A stretch of DNA of 64,000 nt from Oscillospiraceae bacterium. Lineage in GTDB: Bacteria; Bacillota; Clostridia; Oscillospirales; CAG-272. A model generated the notes under the pieces. The model was not told the origin of the DNA. It ran no database searches and saw nothing but the letters and a program-made list of their open reading frames with translations. Location: NCBI GenBank assembly GCA_015064555.1, contig SVRZ01000006.1, forward strand, positions 21,396 to 85,395, written 5' to 3'. Positions 7,728 to 16,129 of this stretch are shown here, in pieces (position 1 is the stretch's first letter; the number at the start of each line of letters is the position of its first letter). The translations under genes and the position numbers were made by a program.

Positions 7728-8639
7728 TTAGAGCACTCCTCTGAGAAAATCGAGCGCGTTTTCGCCGGCTATCCGCTCAACTACGGATGTGGGGTAACGG
7801 GACAGAAGCATATCGAGGATCCGGTCGTGTATTGACGAATCGGTGGTTATTCCGCGCGGATATACACCTCCCGTACCGTCTATATCAAGCCCAAGACTCA
7901 GAACGTTGTCACCGAATTTTTCAAGGCAGTAGTCCACGTGCGGAAGGATGGCATCCGCCTTTACATCCTCAGGGCTCTCCGATAAGAATTCGGGATAAAG
8001 GTTGAGACCTATCACTCCACCGCGCATGGCTATCTCCTTTGCCATATCGTAGGTGAGATTTCTTTTATGAGGGCAAACGTCGCGGAAGTTGGAATGAGTT
8101 GCGATAAGAGGCAGAGGATAAGCATCGCAAAGATGCCAGAAGCTTCGGTCGGAAAGATGCGAAACATCCAGTGTGATGCCGAGCTCGGCGCATCTTTTTG
8201 CCATTCTTCTGCCCTCGTGTGTAAGCCCCTCGTCCGCCTCGTCACGCGAGGAGGATGCCAGCTCGTTTGAATCCCAGCACAGACTCATTATGCGCAGCCC
8301 CATTTTATGAAGTGTAAAAAGCTCCTCGGAGTCGGCAAGCAGTCCTCCGCCGCCCTCCACCGAGAGCATAGCCGCATTGGAAAGATTATCGGTTGCCGAA
8401 TAGAGCTTGCGCACGTCGTCTATGTGCGAGAGCCCAAGGCGGTCCACCTCGTAAAGATATACGTTCACGTATTTCATAAGCTCCCTGCGCCGAGCCTCGG
8501 GTGATCTGCCGCGGAATGGTATATATGCGGCAAACACCTGAAGAAATGGATTCGCATAGGGAACGTTATATTCGGTAATCAGTCCTCGCTCGCTGTTAGT
8601 CAGCGAAAGGCTGTCGTTATGAAGATCGACTATATACAT
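7728..8639 (-). CDS. Membrane dipeptidase (peptidase M19 family)
   Basis: A 303-residue protein of the renal dipeptidase amidohydrolase family. The D-L-H-N-D-S motif at residues 4-9 gives the first zinc ligands (H-x-D), and a conserved E sits in S-V-E-G-G. D-V-S-H-L supplies another, and A-T-H-S-N-F-R followed by K-R-N-L matches the H...R...RN block of the family. There is no signal peptide, as in other bacterial M19 enzymes. It hydrolyses dipeptides, sometimes with D-residues or beta-lactams. An AAGGAA site precedes the ATG. It stands alone between a terminator and the divergent Lrp gene. Confidence 0.9.
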   Translation of the reverse strand: MYIVDLHNDSLSLTNSERGLITEYNVPYANPFLQVFAAYIPFRGRSPEARRRELMKYVNVYLYEVDRLGLSHIDDVRKLYSATDNLSNAAMLSVEGGGGLLADSEELFTLHKMGLRIMSLCWDSNELASSSRDEADEGLTHEGRRMAKRCAELGITLDVSHLSDRSFWHLCDAYPLPLIATHSNFRDVCPHKRNLTYDMAKEIAMRGGVIGLNLYPEFLSESPEDVKADAILPHVDYCLEKFGDNVLSLGLDIDGTGGVYPRGITTDSSIHDRILDMLLSRYPTSVVERIAGENALDFLRGVL

Positions 8640-8729
8640 ATCGGTACCGTTCCTTAATTCAAGTATAATTTATTTTACCCGAAGATAAAGGTCTTGTCAA
8701 CAGGATTATATGAATTTATAGCTTATCTC

Positions 8730-8758
8730 TTGACAAAACGGGCGTAATTTAGTAAAAT
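8730..8758 (+). promoter_or_regulatory. Sigma-A-type promoter for the lrp-aminotransferase pair
   Basis: TTGACA at 8730-8735 and TAAAAT at 8753-8758 with a 17-bp spacer, 34 bases before the Lrp-family start codon. Confidence 0.8.
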
Positions 8759-8792
8759 AATTCTATAAAATTTACATCCCGAGGGAGATATA

Positions 8793-9284
8793 ATGATGGA
8801 TAAGATTGACAGGAAAATACTTAAGCTTCTCGCAGAGAACGCACGCATGGAGAATGCGGATATAGCCGCTATCACCGATATTTCCGAAAAGGAGGTCTGC
8901 CGGAGAATTGCCGCGCTTGAAAAAGAGGGCATAATATGTGCCTACAAGAGCGTTATAGATTGGGAGAAGGTGGATTCGGACAGTGTAAGCGCTATAATAG
9001 AGCTGAAGGTCACTCCCAAGGCGGGCTATGGCTTTGAGGAGGTTGCGGCAAGAGTCGCAAGCTATCCCGAGGTAGAGTCGGTATATCTTATGTCGGGAGC
9101 ATATGATCTGAACGTGGTGGTGAAGGGAAGGACCTTCCATGAGGTGTCAAACTTCGTTTCAAGAGAGCTTGCCATGATAGAGTCGGTGACCTCTACGGGA
9201 ACTCAGTTCGTTATGCGCAGATATAAGGAGTATAACGTCGAGCTGCTCGGTGAGGAGGACGGAAGGAGTAAGATATCCCTATGA
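8793..9284 (+). CDS. Lrp/AsnC-family transcriptional regulator
   Basis: A 163-residue protein with an N-terminal winged helix-turn-helix (D-K-I-D-R-K-I-L-K-L-L, then I-S-E-K-E-V-C-R-R-I) and a C-terminal RAM ligand-binding domain from about residue 70. That is the normal size and order for Lrp/AsnC. The next codon is also ATG, so the protein may start at 8796; a GAGGGAG site suits either. Its end overlaps the aminotransferase start by 4 bases, so the two are translationally coupled. In other Firmicutes this pairing usually means the regulator senses an amino acid handled by the aminotransferase (known pattern; inference here). Confidence 0.93.
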   Translation: MMDKIDRKILKLLAENARMENADIAAITDISEKEVCRRIAALEKEGIICAYKSVIDWEKVDSDSVSAIIELKVTPKAGYGFEEVAARVASYPEVESVYLMSGAYDLNVVVKGRTFHEVSNFVSRELAMIESVTSTGTQFVMRRYKEYNVELLGEEDGRSKISL

Positions 9285-10471
9285 TAGATTATTCCAAGGT
9301 GCTTACCGCTGCCGTTAAGGATATTAAGCCCTCGGGAATCCGGAAATTCTTCGATATTGCAAACACAATGGAGGACGTCATTTCGCTCGGAGTAGGAGAA
9401 CCCGATTTCAGGACACCCTGGCAGGTGCGCTCTGCGGGCATACATTCGCTCGAGATAGGCGCAACCAGATACACCTCAAACAGAGGTCTTGAGGAGCTGC
9501 GAGCTGAAATATCCCGCTACGTGCAGAGAAAATACGGAGTTGAATACGATCCTCTGAAGGAGATACTTGTAACCGTCGGTGGCAGTGAAGCTATAGATAT
9601 GGCTATAAGAGCCATAACCGAGCCGGGCGACGAGGTTATAATACCTCAGCCGAGCTACGTATGCTATGAGCCTATAGTAAGGCTTGCGGGCGGTGTCCCC
9701 GTGATAATTGATACCAAGGCAGAAAACGATTTCAAGCTTACCCGCGCCGAGCTTGCGGCGGCTATGAGCCCAAAAACAAAGGCGCTGATACTTCCGTACC
9801 CCTGCAATCCCACGGGCGCGATAATGGAGTATGACGATATACTCGCTCTTTCCGAGGAGCTTTCGGATACCAACGTTATAGTTATATCCGACGAGATATA
9901 CGCAGAGCTCACCTTCGGCGGAAGGCGGCACGTCAGCGTTCCCTCCGTTCCCGGGATGAAGGAGCGCACACTCCTTATAAATGGATTTTCCAAGACCTTC
10001 GCCATGACAGGCTGGCGCCTCGGTTATGCCTGCGGCCCGTCGGAGCTTATGGCGATGATAACCAAGATACATCAGTATGCGATAATGTGTGCGCCTACAA
10101 CCGCGCAGTATGCGGCAGTAGAGGCGCTCAGAAGCTGTGACGGCGAGGTCGCAAAGATGCTGGAGGAATACGATATAAGGCGTAAGATAATAGTATCCGG
10201 CTTTAACCGTCTTGGGCTTACCTGCCGTGAGCCTAAGGGTGCGTTCTATGCCTTCCCATCGATAAAGAGCACAGGTCTTTCCAGCGAGGAGTTCTGCACA
10301 AGACTCCTCGAGTCCAAGCACGTTGCCGCCGTTCCCGGTACGGCATTCGGAGATAGCGGAGAGGGCTTCATCAGGACCTCGTATTGCTATTCAACCGCCC
10401 ATATCAAGGAGGCACTCCGCCGCATTGGAGAGTTCCTTCGGGAGCTTCGTGAGGAAGCAGAAAGCAACTGA
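9281..10471 (+). CDS. PLP-dependent aminotransferase, class I/II
   Basis: A 396-residue fold-type I aminotransferase. The PLP lysine is K238 in G-F-S-K-T-F-A-M-T-G-W-R. Other family marks are G-E-P-D-F near residue 39, P-Y-P-C-N-P-T-G-A and the substrate-carboxylate arginine in F-I-R-T-S-Y. The overlap with the Lrp gene and the family resemblance point to an alanine, aspartate or branched-chain type enzyme such as PatA; the exact amino acid cannot be fixed. A GGAAGGA site lies within the end of the upstream gene. Confidence 0.9.
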   Translation: MIDYSKVLTAAVKDIKPSGIRKFFDIANTMEDVISLGVGEPDFRTPWQVRSAGIHSLEIGATRYTSNRGLEELRAEISRYVQRKYGVEYDPLKEILVTVGGSEAIDMAIRAITEPGDEVIIPQPSYVCYEPIVRLAGGVPVIIDTKAENDFKLTRAELAAAMSPKTKALILPYPCNPTGAIMEYDDILALSEELSDTNVIVISDEIYAELTFGGRRHVSVPSVPGMKERTLLINGFSKTFAMTGWRLGYACGPSELMAMITKIHQYAIMCAPTTAQYAAVEALRSCDGEVAKMLEEYDIRRKIIVSGFNRLGLTCREPKGAFYAFPSIKSTGLSSEEFCTRLLESKHVAAVPGTAFGDSGEGFIRTSYCYSTAHIKEALRRIGEFLRELREEAESN

Positions 10472-10516
10472 CGGTCACTGCGATCATCAGCTTGACGGTC
10501 ACGGTCATTATAAAAT

Positions 10517-10560
10517 AAAAGCGGTGTTGATTCGCTGAAGCGCGAATTGACACCGCTTTT
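10517..10560. terminator. Bidirectional terminator between convergent operons
   Basis: Arms 10517-10527 and 10550-10560 pair perfectly (AAAAGCGGTGT), with an inner TTCGC/GCGAA stem. It ends the aminotransferase transcript and the citrate operon coming from the right. Confidence 0.85.
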
Positions 10561-10578
10561 GTAAATAATTATAGTCAA

Positions 10579-11754
10579 TCAAATCGAATTTAACGTATCC
10601 ATAACATAATTTCCGAATTGCTCGCAGGTGGAGCCGGTATCTCTTCCCGTGATAGTGAGCTTCTTCTCCTCAAAGGAACAGATATCAAGAGCGCGCTCGA
10701 GCCTTTTGGATTCCTTGGCATAGCCTATATGGTCAAGGAGCATAACGCAGGCGCGGAGCATAGAGGATGGATCGGCATATATCGCTCTGCCCTCTCTTAC
10801 CATGCGGGGCGCTGAGCCGTGGATCGCCTCGAACATAGCATATTTCTTTCCTATATTCGCGCAGCCCGCAGTTCCGACACCGCCCTGAAATTCCGCAGCC
10901 TCGTCGGATATGATATCTCCGTAGAGGTTGGGAAGCAGAAGCACCTGGAAATCGCGGCGGCGCTTCTTATCGACAAGCTTTGCCGTCATAATATCGGCAT
11001 ACCACTCATCGGTGGTTATCTCGGGGTAAAGATCGGCTACCTTGTGGCAGTCCTCAAGGAAGTTGCCGTCGGTGGTCTTTATGACGTTTGCCTTAGTGAC
11101 AAGCGATACACGGGTCATACCGTTACGCCTCGCGTAGTCGTATGCCAGGCGGGCTATTCTGTCCGAGCCCTGCTTGGTTGTTATGGTGAAATCGACAGCC
11201 AGGTCCTCGGTGACGTTGAAGCCCGACGAGCCTACTGCATAGCCGCCCTCGGTGTTTTCTCTGAATATTACCCAGTTTATTCTCTCGTCGGGAACCTTAA
11301 CCGGTCGTATGTTTGCAAAGAGGTCGAGTGCCTTTCTCATAGCAACGTTTGCCGATTCGATATTCGGCATACCGTCGCCCTTCTGGGGAGTGGTGGTAGG
11401 ACCTTTAAGTATAACGTCACAGGAAAGAAGCATCTCCATAACGTCATCGGGAATTGCCTTGTTGCAGGCTATTCTGTTTTCTATAGTAAGTCCGTCTATG
11501 TTTATAAACTTAACACGTCCACGTGCTTCCTCGTCCTTAAGAATGAATTTCAGCACTCTCGCCGCTTCCTTTGTTATAGTGGGGCCGATACCGTCACCGC
11601 CGCAGATGCCTATCTTTATAGTATCGAGCGCGGCATAGTCGGTGAAATCTCCCTGCGCCTTCATGTTCTCAACGCGGACAAGCTGCTTTTCAAGTATAGC
11701 TCTGAACTTTTCGCAGGCGAGCTCAAGATTTTCGTTGTAGCTGTTATTTTTCAT
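10579..11754 (-). CDS. icd: Isocitrate dehydrogenase-type decarboxylating dehydrogenase
   Basis: A 391-residue isocitrate/isopropylmalate dehydrogenase family protein. G-D-G-I-G-P-T lies near residue 54, F-R-E-N-T-E-G-G marks the substrate loop, and N-L-Y-G-D-I-I-S-D-E carries the metal-binding aspartates. H-G-S-A-P follows in the cofactor region. It would oxidise and decarboxylate isocitrate to 2-oxoglutarate. The family alone could also mean isopropylmalate or homoisocitrate dehydrogenase, but the aconitase and Re-citrate synthase in the same operon favour isocitrate. It is the last gene of the operon, 15 bases after aconitase, with AAAGGAAAAAG before the ATG. Confidence 0.85.
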   Translation of the reverse strand: MKNNSYNENLELACEKFRAILEKQLVRVENMKAQGDFTDYAALDTIKIGICGGDGIGPTITKEAARVLKFILKDEEARGRVKFINIDGLTIENRIACNKAIPDDVMEMLLSCDVILKGPTTTPQKGDGMPNIESANVAMRKALDLFANIRPVKVPDERINWVIFRENTEGGYAVGSSGFNVTEDLAVDFTITTKQGSDRIARLAYDYARRNGMTRVSLVTKANVIKTTDGNFLEDCHKVADLYPEITTDEWYADIMTAKLVDKKRRRDFQVLLLPNLYGDIISDEAAEFQGGVGTAGCANIGKKYAMFEAIHGSAPRMVREGRAIYADPSSMLRACVMLLDHIGYAKESKRLERALDICSFEEKKLTITGRDTGSTCEQFGNYVMDTLNSI

Positions 11755-11769
11755 GATTTTCTTTTTCCT

Positions 11770-13701
11770 TTAAGTATTTAAATTAGCACGGGTATGATTG
11801 AGCAGTCCGCCTGCAAGAAGTATCTCGCGCTGTCTTTCGGTGAGTGAAAGATTGAGAAATATCTCTTTATCCCCGACACGTGCCGGTAGTCTGTCCGAGC
11901 CTTTCAGCAGAGATATCAGATCGGGTACAACGATTTCGTCACCCTCTGCGACAACGTCGTAATCATCCTCGTTTTCAAGCGTCAGAGGAAGTATGCCGAA
12001 GTTTATAAGATTTGCGGCGTGTATTCTCGCAAAGCTCTTTGCTATCACGGCACGGATGCCGAGATAGAGAGGAACGAGCGCGGCATGCTCACGCGAGGAG
12101 CCTTGTCCGTAATTGTGACCTCCCAGTATTATTCCGCCTCCCTCGCGCTTTGCGCGCTCGGGGAAGTCGGGATCGCATACGGTGAAGCAGAATTCGGAGA
12201 GCTTCGGCACGTTCGAGCGATAGGGAAGTATTTTGGTGCCCGCAGGCATAATGTGGTCTGTTGTGATATTGTCCCCAACCTTCAGCACGATCCTTCCCGA
12301 GAGAATTTCGTCCGGGCGAGGTCCTATGGGAATGGGTTTTATGTTAGGTCCTCTTTCGACCGCGGCATCGACTGCCGCCTCTTCGGAAAGAGGCATTTCT
12401 ATAAGATTATCATTTATGAGGAATTTATCCGGAAGGGTGATCGTGGGAGCCACGCCGAGCGTGCGCGGATCGGTGAATACTCCCGATATTGCCGATGCCG
12501 CGGCGGTTTCGGGAGAAACGAGATAGACGCTTGCATCCTTCGTGCCGCTCCTGCCGAGGAAATTACGGTTGAAGGTGCGAAGGCTGATGCCGCCCGTTCC
12601 GGGAGAAAAGCCCATACCTATACACGGTCCGCACGCGCATTCGAGTATTCTCGCTCCTGCGGCTATAAGATCGGCAAGAGCACCGCACTCGGCGAGCATC
12701 GTGTATACCTGCTTTGAGCCGGGGGAGATGGAAAGGCTGACGTCCGGATGGACGGTCTTGCCCTTGAGCATCGCGGCTACCGTAAGAAGATCTCTGAGAG
12801 ATGAATTGGTGCATGAGCCTATGCATACCTGATTTATTTTCATACCGACAAGCTCAGATGCGCGCTTTACGTTATCGGGGGAGTGGGGGCAGGCGGCAAG
12901 CGGTTCGAGAGCCGAAAGATCAACCGTGTATTCGGCATCGTAGACTGCATCCTCGTCTGGAGAAAGCGGTATGTAATCCTGCTCTCTGCCCTCGGCACAG
13001 AGGAAGGCGCGTGTCGTTTCATCCGAGGGGAATACAGAGGTTGTCGCGCCGAGCTCTGCACCCATGTTTGTGATGGTAGCTCGCTGGGGTACCGAAAGAG
13101 ATTTAACGCCCTCTCCGCCGTATTCGATTATACTGCCGACACCGCCCTTTACCGAAAGCAGTCTGAGCACCTCGAGGATCACGTCCTTTGCACTCACGTA
13201 CTCGCTGAGCTTGCCGATAAGGTTCACCCTTATCATTTTCGGCATCGTTATGTAGTATGCACCGCCTCCCATGGCAACTGCCACGTCAAGACCGCCCGCA
13301 CCCATGGCGAGCATTCCTATACCGCCTGCGGTGGGTGTGTGGCTGTCCGATCCGATAAGCGTCTTGCCGGGGGCAGAGAAGCGCTCGAGGTGGACCTGAT
13401 GGCAGATACCGTTACCCGGACGGGAGAATCTTATACCGTGCTTTGCCGCAACCGTCTGTATGTATCTGTGGTCGTCTGCATTCTCAAAGCCTGCCTGAAG
13501 CGTATTATGGTCTATGTAAGCCACCGAGAGCTCGGTCTTTACACGGTCTATTCCCATAGCCTCAAGCTCGAGGTATGCCATAGTGCCCGTCGCATCCTGT
13601 GTGAGAGTCTGATCTATTCTGATTCCTATTTCCTCGCCGCGTACCATTTTTCCCGATACCAGGTGGGAGGATATTATTTTTTCGGCAATGGTGTATCCCA
13701 T
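11770..13701 (-). CDS. Aconitate hydratase
   Basis: A 643-residue aconitase of the shorter bacterial type. The three cysteines that hold the [4Fe-4S] cluster are in G-S-C-T-N-S and C-G-P-C-I-G. D-S-H-T-P-T lies near residue 100, and G-S-S-R-E-H in the C-terminal swivel domain binds the substrate carboxylate. It interconverts citrate and isocitrate. The start at 13701 has an AAGGAG site 8 bases upstream; an extended in-frame start at 13770 would run into the GntR gene and adds a basic, unrelated leader. It sits between the GntR regulator and isocitrate dehydrogenase in one minus-strand operon. Confidence 0.93.
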   Translation of the reverse strand: MGYTIAEKIISSHLVSGKMVRGEEIGIRIDQTLTQDATGTMAYLELEAMGIDRVKTELSVAYIDHNTLQAGFENADDHRYIQTVAAKHGIRFSRPGNGICHQVHLERFSAPGKTLIGSDSHTPTAGGIGMLAMGAGGLDVAVAMGGGAYYITMPKMIRVNLIGKLSEYVSAKDVILEVLRLLSVKGGVGSIIEYGGEGVKSLSVPQRATITNMGAELGATTSVFPSDETTRAFLCAEGREQDYIPLSPDEDAVYDAEYTVDLSALEPLAACPHSPDNVKRASELVGMKINQVCIGSCTNSSLRDLLTVAAMLKGKTVHPDVSLSISPGSKQVYTMLAECGALADLIAAGARILECACGPCIGMGFSPGTGGISLRTFNRNFLGRSGTKDASVYLVSPETAAASAISGVFTDPRTLGVAPTITLPDKFLINDNLIEMPLSEEAAVDAAVERGPNIKPIPIGPRPDEILSGRIVLKVGDNITTDHIMPAGTKILPYRSNVPKLSEFCFTVCDPDFPERAKREGGGIILGGHNYGQGSSREHAALVPLYLGIRAVIAKSFARIHAANLINFGILPLTLENEDDYDVVAEGDEIVVPDLISLLKGSDRLPARVGDKEIFLNLSLTERQREILLAGGLLNHTRANLNT

Positions 13702-13735
13702 ATTGCAGCTCCTTTGCCGCCGATTTTGGCGTCGT

Positions 13736-14392
13736 TTATATTTTCTTTGTTTGCGCCTTGAAGTTTTCAAGCGCGCGTCTTACGTGGATCTCGGTGAGCT
13801 TTTCCGCCTCATCGCCATCTCTGGCAAGAATGGCATCGAGTATCTCCCGATGCTCGCAGAGAGCCTCTCTTGCTCTTCGGATATTCGAGAGCGAAAAGCC
13901 GCGATATGCCTTTATATTATGGTGCAGCTCGCTGAGTATCCTGCAAAGATATCGGCTTCCCGCCGATTTGAAGATAATGCTGTGAAATTCCGAGTCCAGA
14001 CGGCCGTTCATCTCGTCGTTGCTCTTTGTCAGATAAAATTCGGAGAGCTCAACGGTGGAGGTAAGCTCGCGGCGGTCATCCTCACTCATACGCTCTGCGG
14101 CGAGCCTTGCGGCAAGTCCCTCGAGCTTTATTCTTATTTCGTATATATCCTCGATATCATCCTTTGATATACCGAGTACGGTAGCACCCTTGTTTGCCTG
14201 AAGCTCAACGAGCCCCTCCTCTGCGAGCCTGTGAAGCGCGCCCCTGATGGGGGTACGGCTTGCATCCAGACGTTGTGATAAGGCTATCTCGCGGAGAACA
14301 GTGCCACATTCGAGCTTTCCTGTCAGTATCTCCTCCTTGAGTGTTGCGTAAACCTTATCTTCGAGCGAAAGTGTTGCCGAGTCGATTATCAT
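13736..14392 (-). CDS. GntR-family transcriptional regulator, FadR/FCD type
   Basis: A 218-residue regulator. The winged helix-turn-helix occupies residues about 10-75, with S-Q-R-L-D-A-S-R-T-P-I-R-G-A-L, the most conserved GntR block. An all-helical FCD effector domain follows, with D-x3-H (S-E-F-H) and later H-R-E-I and H-V-R-R. Those histidines usually bind a metal that holds a carboxylic acid ligand, so a citrate-cycle acid is a sensible effector (inference). It lies inside the citrate operon, 15 bases after Re-citrate synthase and 34 before aconitase, and a matching palindrome sits at the operon promoter. Confidence 0.9.
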   Translation of the reverse strand: MIIDSATLSLEDKVYATLKEEILTGKLECGTVLREIALSQRLDASRTPIRGALHRLAEEGLVELQANKGATVLGISKDDIEDIYEIRIKLEGLAARLAAERMSEDDRRELTSTVELSEFYLTKSNDEMNGRLDSEFHSIIFKSAGSRYLCRILSELHHNIKAYRGFSLSNIRRAREALCEHREILDAILARDGDEAEKLTEIHVRRALENFKAQTKKI

Positions 14393-14407
14393 AGTATATC
14401 CCTTCCT

Positions 14408-15778
14408 TTAACTGAAATATCCGTTGGAGAGTCTTGATGCTATTGTTACAAGCTCGTCATCACCCATGACGGTATTGCGTCCGTCCGCATAGGCATGGTC
14501 GATCTCTTTTTTCATAAGCTGAATAATGCCGTCGTGCTTCGTGAGCATTCTTTCACCCGTAAGACCGTAGTGTGTGTTCATCCAATATGCAATTCCCGCA
14601 AGGCCCGAGGTGTTTGATATTGAAACCTCCGCAGGGCGTGCAAGTATCTTTTCGGTATCGAAGATATTGTATATCTCTGCATCCTTCATAAGTCCGTCTG
14701 CGTGTATTCCCGCGCGTGTCATATTGAAGCTTGAGCCGACGTAGGGAGTCATTGGCGGAATATCATAGTGAAGAACGTTTTTGTAGTATTCGGCTATCTC
14801 TGTAATGACCGTCGGCTCCATACCGTCAAAGCTGCCTCTTAAGGATGCGTATTCTATTACCATAGCCTCAAGCGGAACGTTTCCTGTCCTCTCGCCTATT
14901 CCGAGCAACGAGCAGTTTACTGCCGATGCGCCGTAGAGCCATGCCGAGCTTGCGTTTGCGACCGCTTTGTAGAAGTCGTTGTGGCCGTGCCACTCAAGCA
15001 TCTCCGAGGTAACGTCGGAATAGTGGTGCAGTCCGTAAACTATGCCGGGCACGCTTCGCGGAAGTGCAACTCCCGTGAAGGGTACGCCGTATCCCATAGT
15101 GTCGCACATTCTGATCTTTACGGGGATGCCCGCCGAGCGCGAGAGCTCGGTCAGCTCGTTTACGAAGGGAACGACAAAGCCGTAGAAGTCGGCTCTTGTT
15201 ATATCCTCGAGATGGCATCTCGGACGTATGCCTGCATCGAATGCCGAGTGCACTACCTTCAGGTAATGCTCAAGCGCCTGAGAGCGCGACATTCCGAGCT
15301 TTTTGAATATATGATAATCCGAGCAGGATACAAGGATACCCGTTTCCTTTATTCCGATATCACGAACGAGGGCGAAGTCCTCCTTCTTTGCTCTTATCCA
15401 GGTGGTTATCTCGGGAAACTTGTATCCGAGATCCATGCACATTTCGACAGCGCGGCGATCCTTCTCCGAGTAGACGAAGAACTCGCTCTGCCTTATAATT
15501 CCGTTCGGGCCTCCGAGTCTTGCAAGCATCTTATAAAGATCGAGAATCTCCTCGGAGGTATAGGGCGCGCGCGATTGCTGACCGTCGCGGAAGGTAGTAT
15601 CTGTTATCCATATCTCGGCAGGCATATTGAGAGGAACGCGTCTGTGGTTGAACGCGATCTTGGGTATCTCATCGTAGGGGTAGATATCCCTGTAGAGATT
15701 AGGCTCAGCTACGTCCTGAAGAGAATATTTGTACTGAGATTGCTCAAGCAAGTTGCTGTATGGGCTTTTGGTGATCAT
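14408..15778 (-). CDS. Re-type citrate synthase (homocitrate/isopropylmalate synthase family)
   Basis: A 456-residue protein of the HMG-CoA lyase-like TIM barrel family. The signature D-T-T-F-R-D-G-Q-Q-S lies near residue 60 and E-W-H-G-H-N-D-F-Y-K-A-V-A-N near residue 263, with H-G-H giving metal ligands. The leading 40 residues and R-C-H-L-E-D-I-T-R-A-D-F-Y-G look like the Re-citrate synthase of Clostridium kluyveri rather than LeuA or NifV. It would join acetyl-CoA and oxaloacetate. Aconitase and isocitrate dehydrogenase in the same operon support citrate as product. Homocitrate synthase is the main alternative. AGGAGGTA precedes the ATG. Confidence 0.85.
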   Translation of the reverse strand: MITKSPYSNLLEQSQYKYSLQDVAEPNLYRDIYPYDEIPKIAFNHRRVPLNMPAEIWITDTTFRDGQQSRAPYTSEEILDLYKMLARLGGPNGIIRQSEFFVYSEKDRRAVEMCMDLGYKFPEITTWIRAKKEDFALVRDIGIKETGILVSCSDYHIFKKLGMSRSQALEHYLKVVHSAFDAGIRPRCHLEDITRADFYGFVVPFVNELTELSRSAGIPVKIRMCDTMGYGVPFTGVALPRSVPGIVYGLHHYSDVTSEMLEWHGHNDFYKAVANASSAWLYGASAVNCSLLGIGERTGNVPLEAMVIEYASLRGSFDGMEPTVITEIAEYYKNVLHYDIPPMTPYVGSSFNMTRAGIHADGLMKDAEIYNIFDTEKILARPAEVSISNTSGLAGIAYWMNTHYGLTGERMLTKHDGIIQLMKKEIDHAYADGRNTVMGDDELVTIASRLSNGYFS

Positions 15779-15879
15779 ATGGTACCTCCTGTGTATTAGC
15801 CTCGGCGGCAGAATGCGCTGAGCGTAAAAACATCCCCGGGATAGCTTGCCCGCAGACGGTCTGCGCTCCTGCTTTTTAC

Positions 15880-15903
15880 AAATTGTATTCTTGTATACAA
15901 TTT
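15880..15903 (-). promoter_or_regulatory. GntR-type operator palindrome at the citrate operon
   Basis: AAATTGTAT at 15880-15888 and ATACAATTT at 15895-15903 form a 9-bp inverted repeat around a 6-base spacer; within it TTGTATACAA at 15891-15900 is a shorter perfect palindrome. FadR-type GntR proteins bind T-N-G-T-N-A-C-N-A-like sites. It lies just downstream of the -10 box, so binding would block the start of transcription. Confidence 0.65.
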
Positions 15904-15916
15904 ACATTCTGCAAAA

Positions 15917-15945
15917 ATTATACTACATAATTTTGTATTTGTCAA
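15917..15945 (-). promoter_or_regulatory. Consensus promoter of the citrate operon
   Basis: On the minus strand, TTGACA (15945-15940) and TATAAT (15922-15917) with exactly 17 bp between: both boxes match the sigma-A consensus perfectly. The transcript would carry about 130 bases of leader before the Re-citrate synthase start, including a short GCGCAGA/TCTGCG hairpin near 15855-15870. Confidence 0.88.
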
Positions 15946-15992
15946 TAGATTTTTATCAAATTGTAACTTTATTTCTTTTAAAGGATTATATA

Positions 15993-16021
15993 TTGAAAAA
16001 AGGATTAAAATGATTTAATAT
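15993..16021 (+). promoter_or_regulatory. Promoter for cardiolipin synthase leader
   Basis: TTGAAA at 15993-15998 and TAATAT at 16016-16021 with a 17-bp spacer, in A/T-rich DNA. It lies back to back with the citrate operon promoter. Confidence 0.65.
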
Positions 16022-16078
16022 TATCTTATAGGGAAAAAATTATCAGAAACCCTTCATCAAAGACTGTGACTTCATTGG

Positions 16079-16110
16079 GATCCGACGCTTCAAGGCGCGG
16101 ATCTTTTTTT
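16079..16110 (+). terminator. Terminator-like hairpin in the leader of the cardiolipin synthase gene
   Basis: GATCCG (16079-16084) pairs with CGGATC (16098-16103), with a CGC/GCG inner stem, followed by seven T. It ends only 20 bases before the start codon and lies about 50 bases after the predicted transcript start, so it could act as an attenuator or end a short leader RNA. Confidence 0.6.
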
Positions 16111-16129
16111 GGTTGTTTGGGAGGTAAAA

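Noticed and set aside
12019..13761. Plus-strand frames across the aconitase gene (for example 12019-12717 and 12883-13761)
   Set aside because: Aconitase on the minus strand has all its cluster and active-site motifs; the opposite frames have none.
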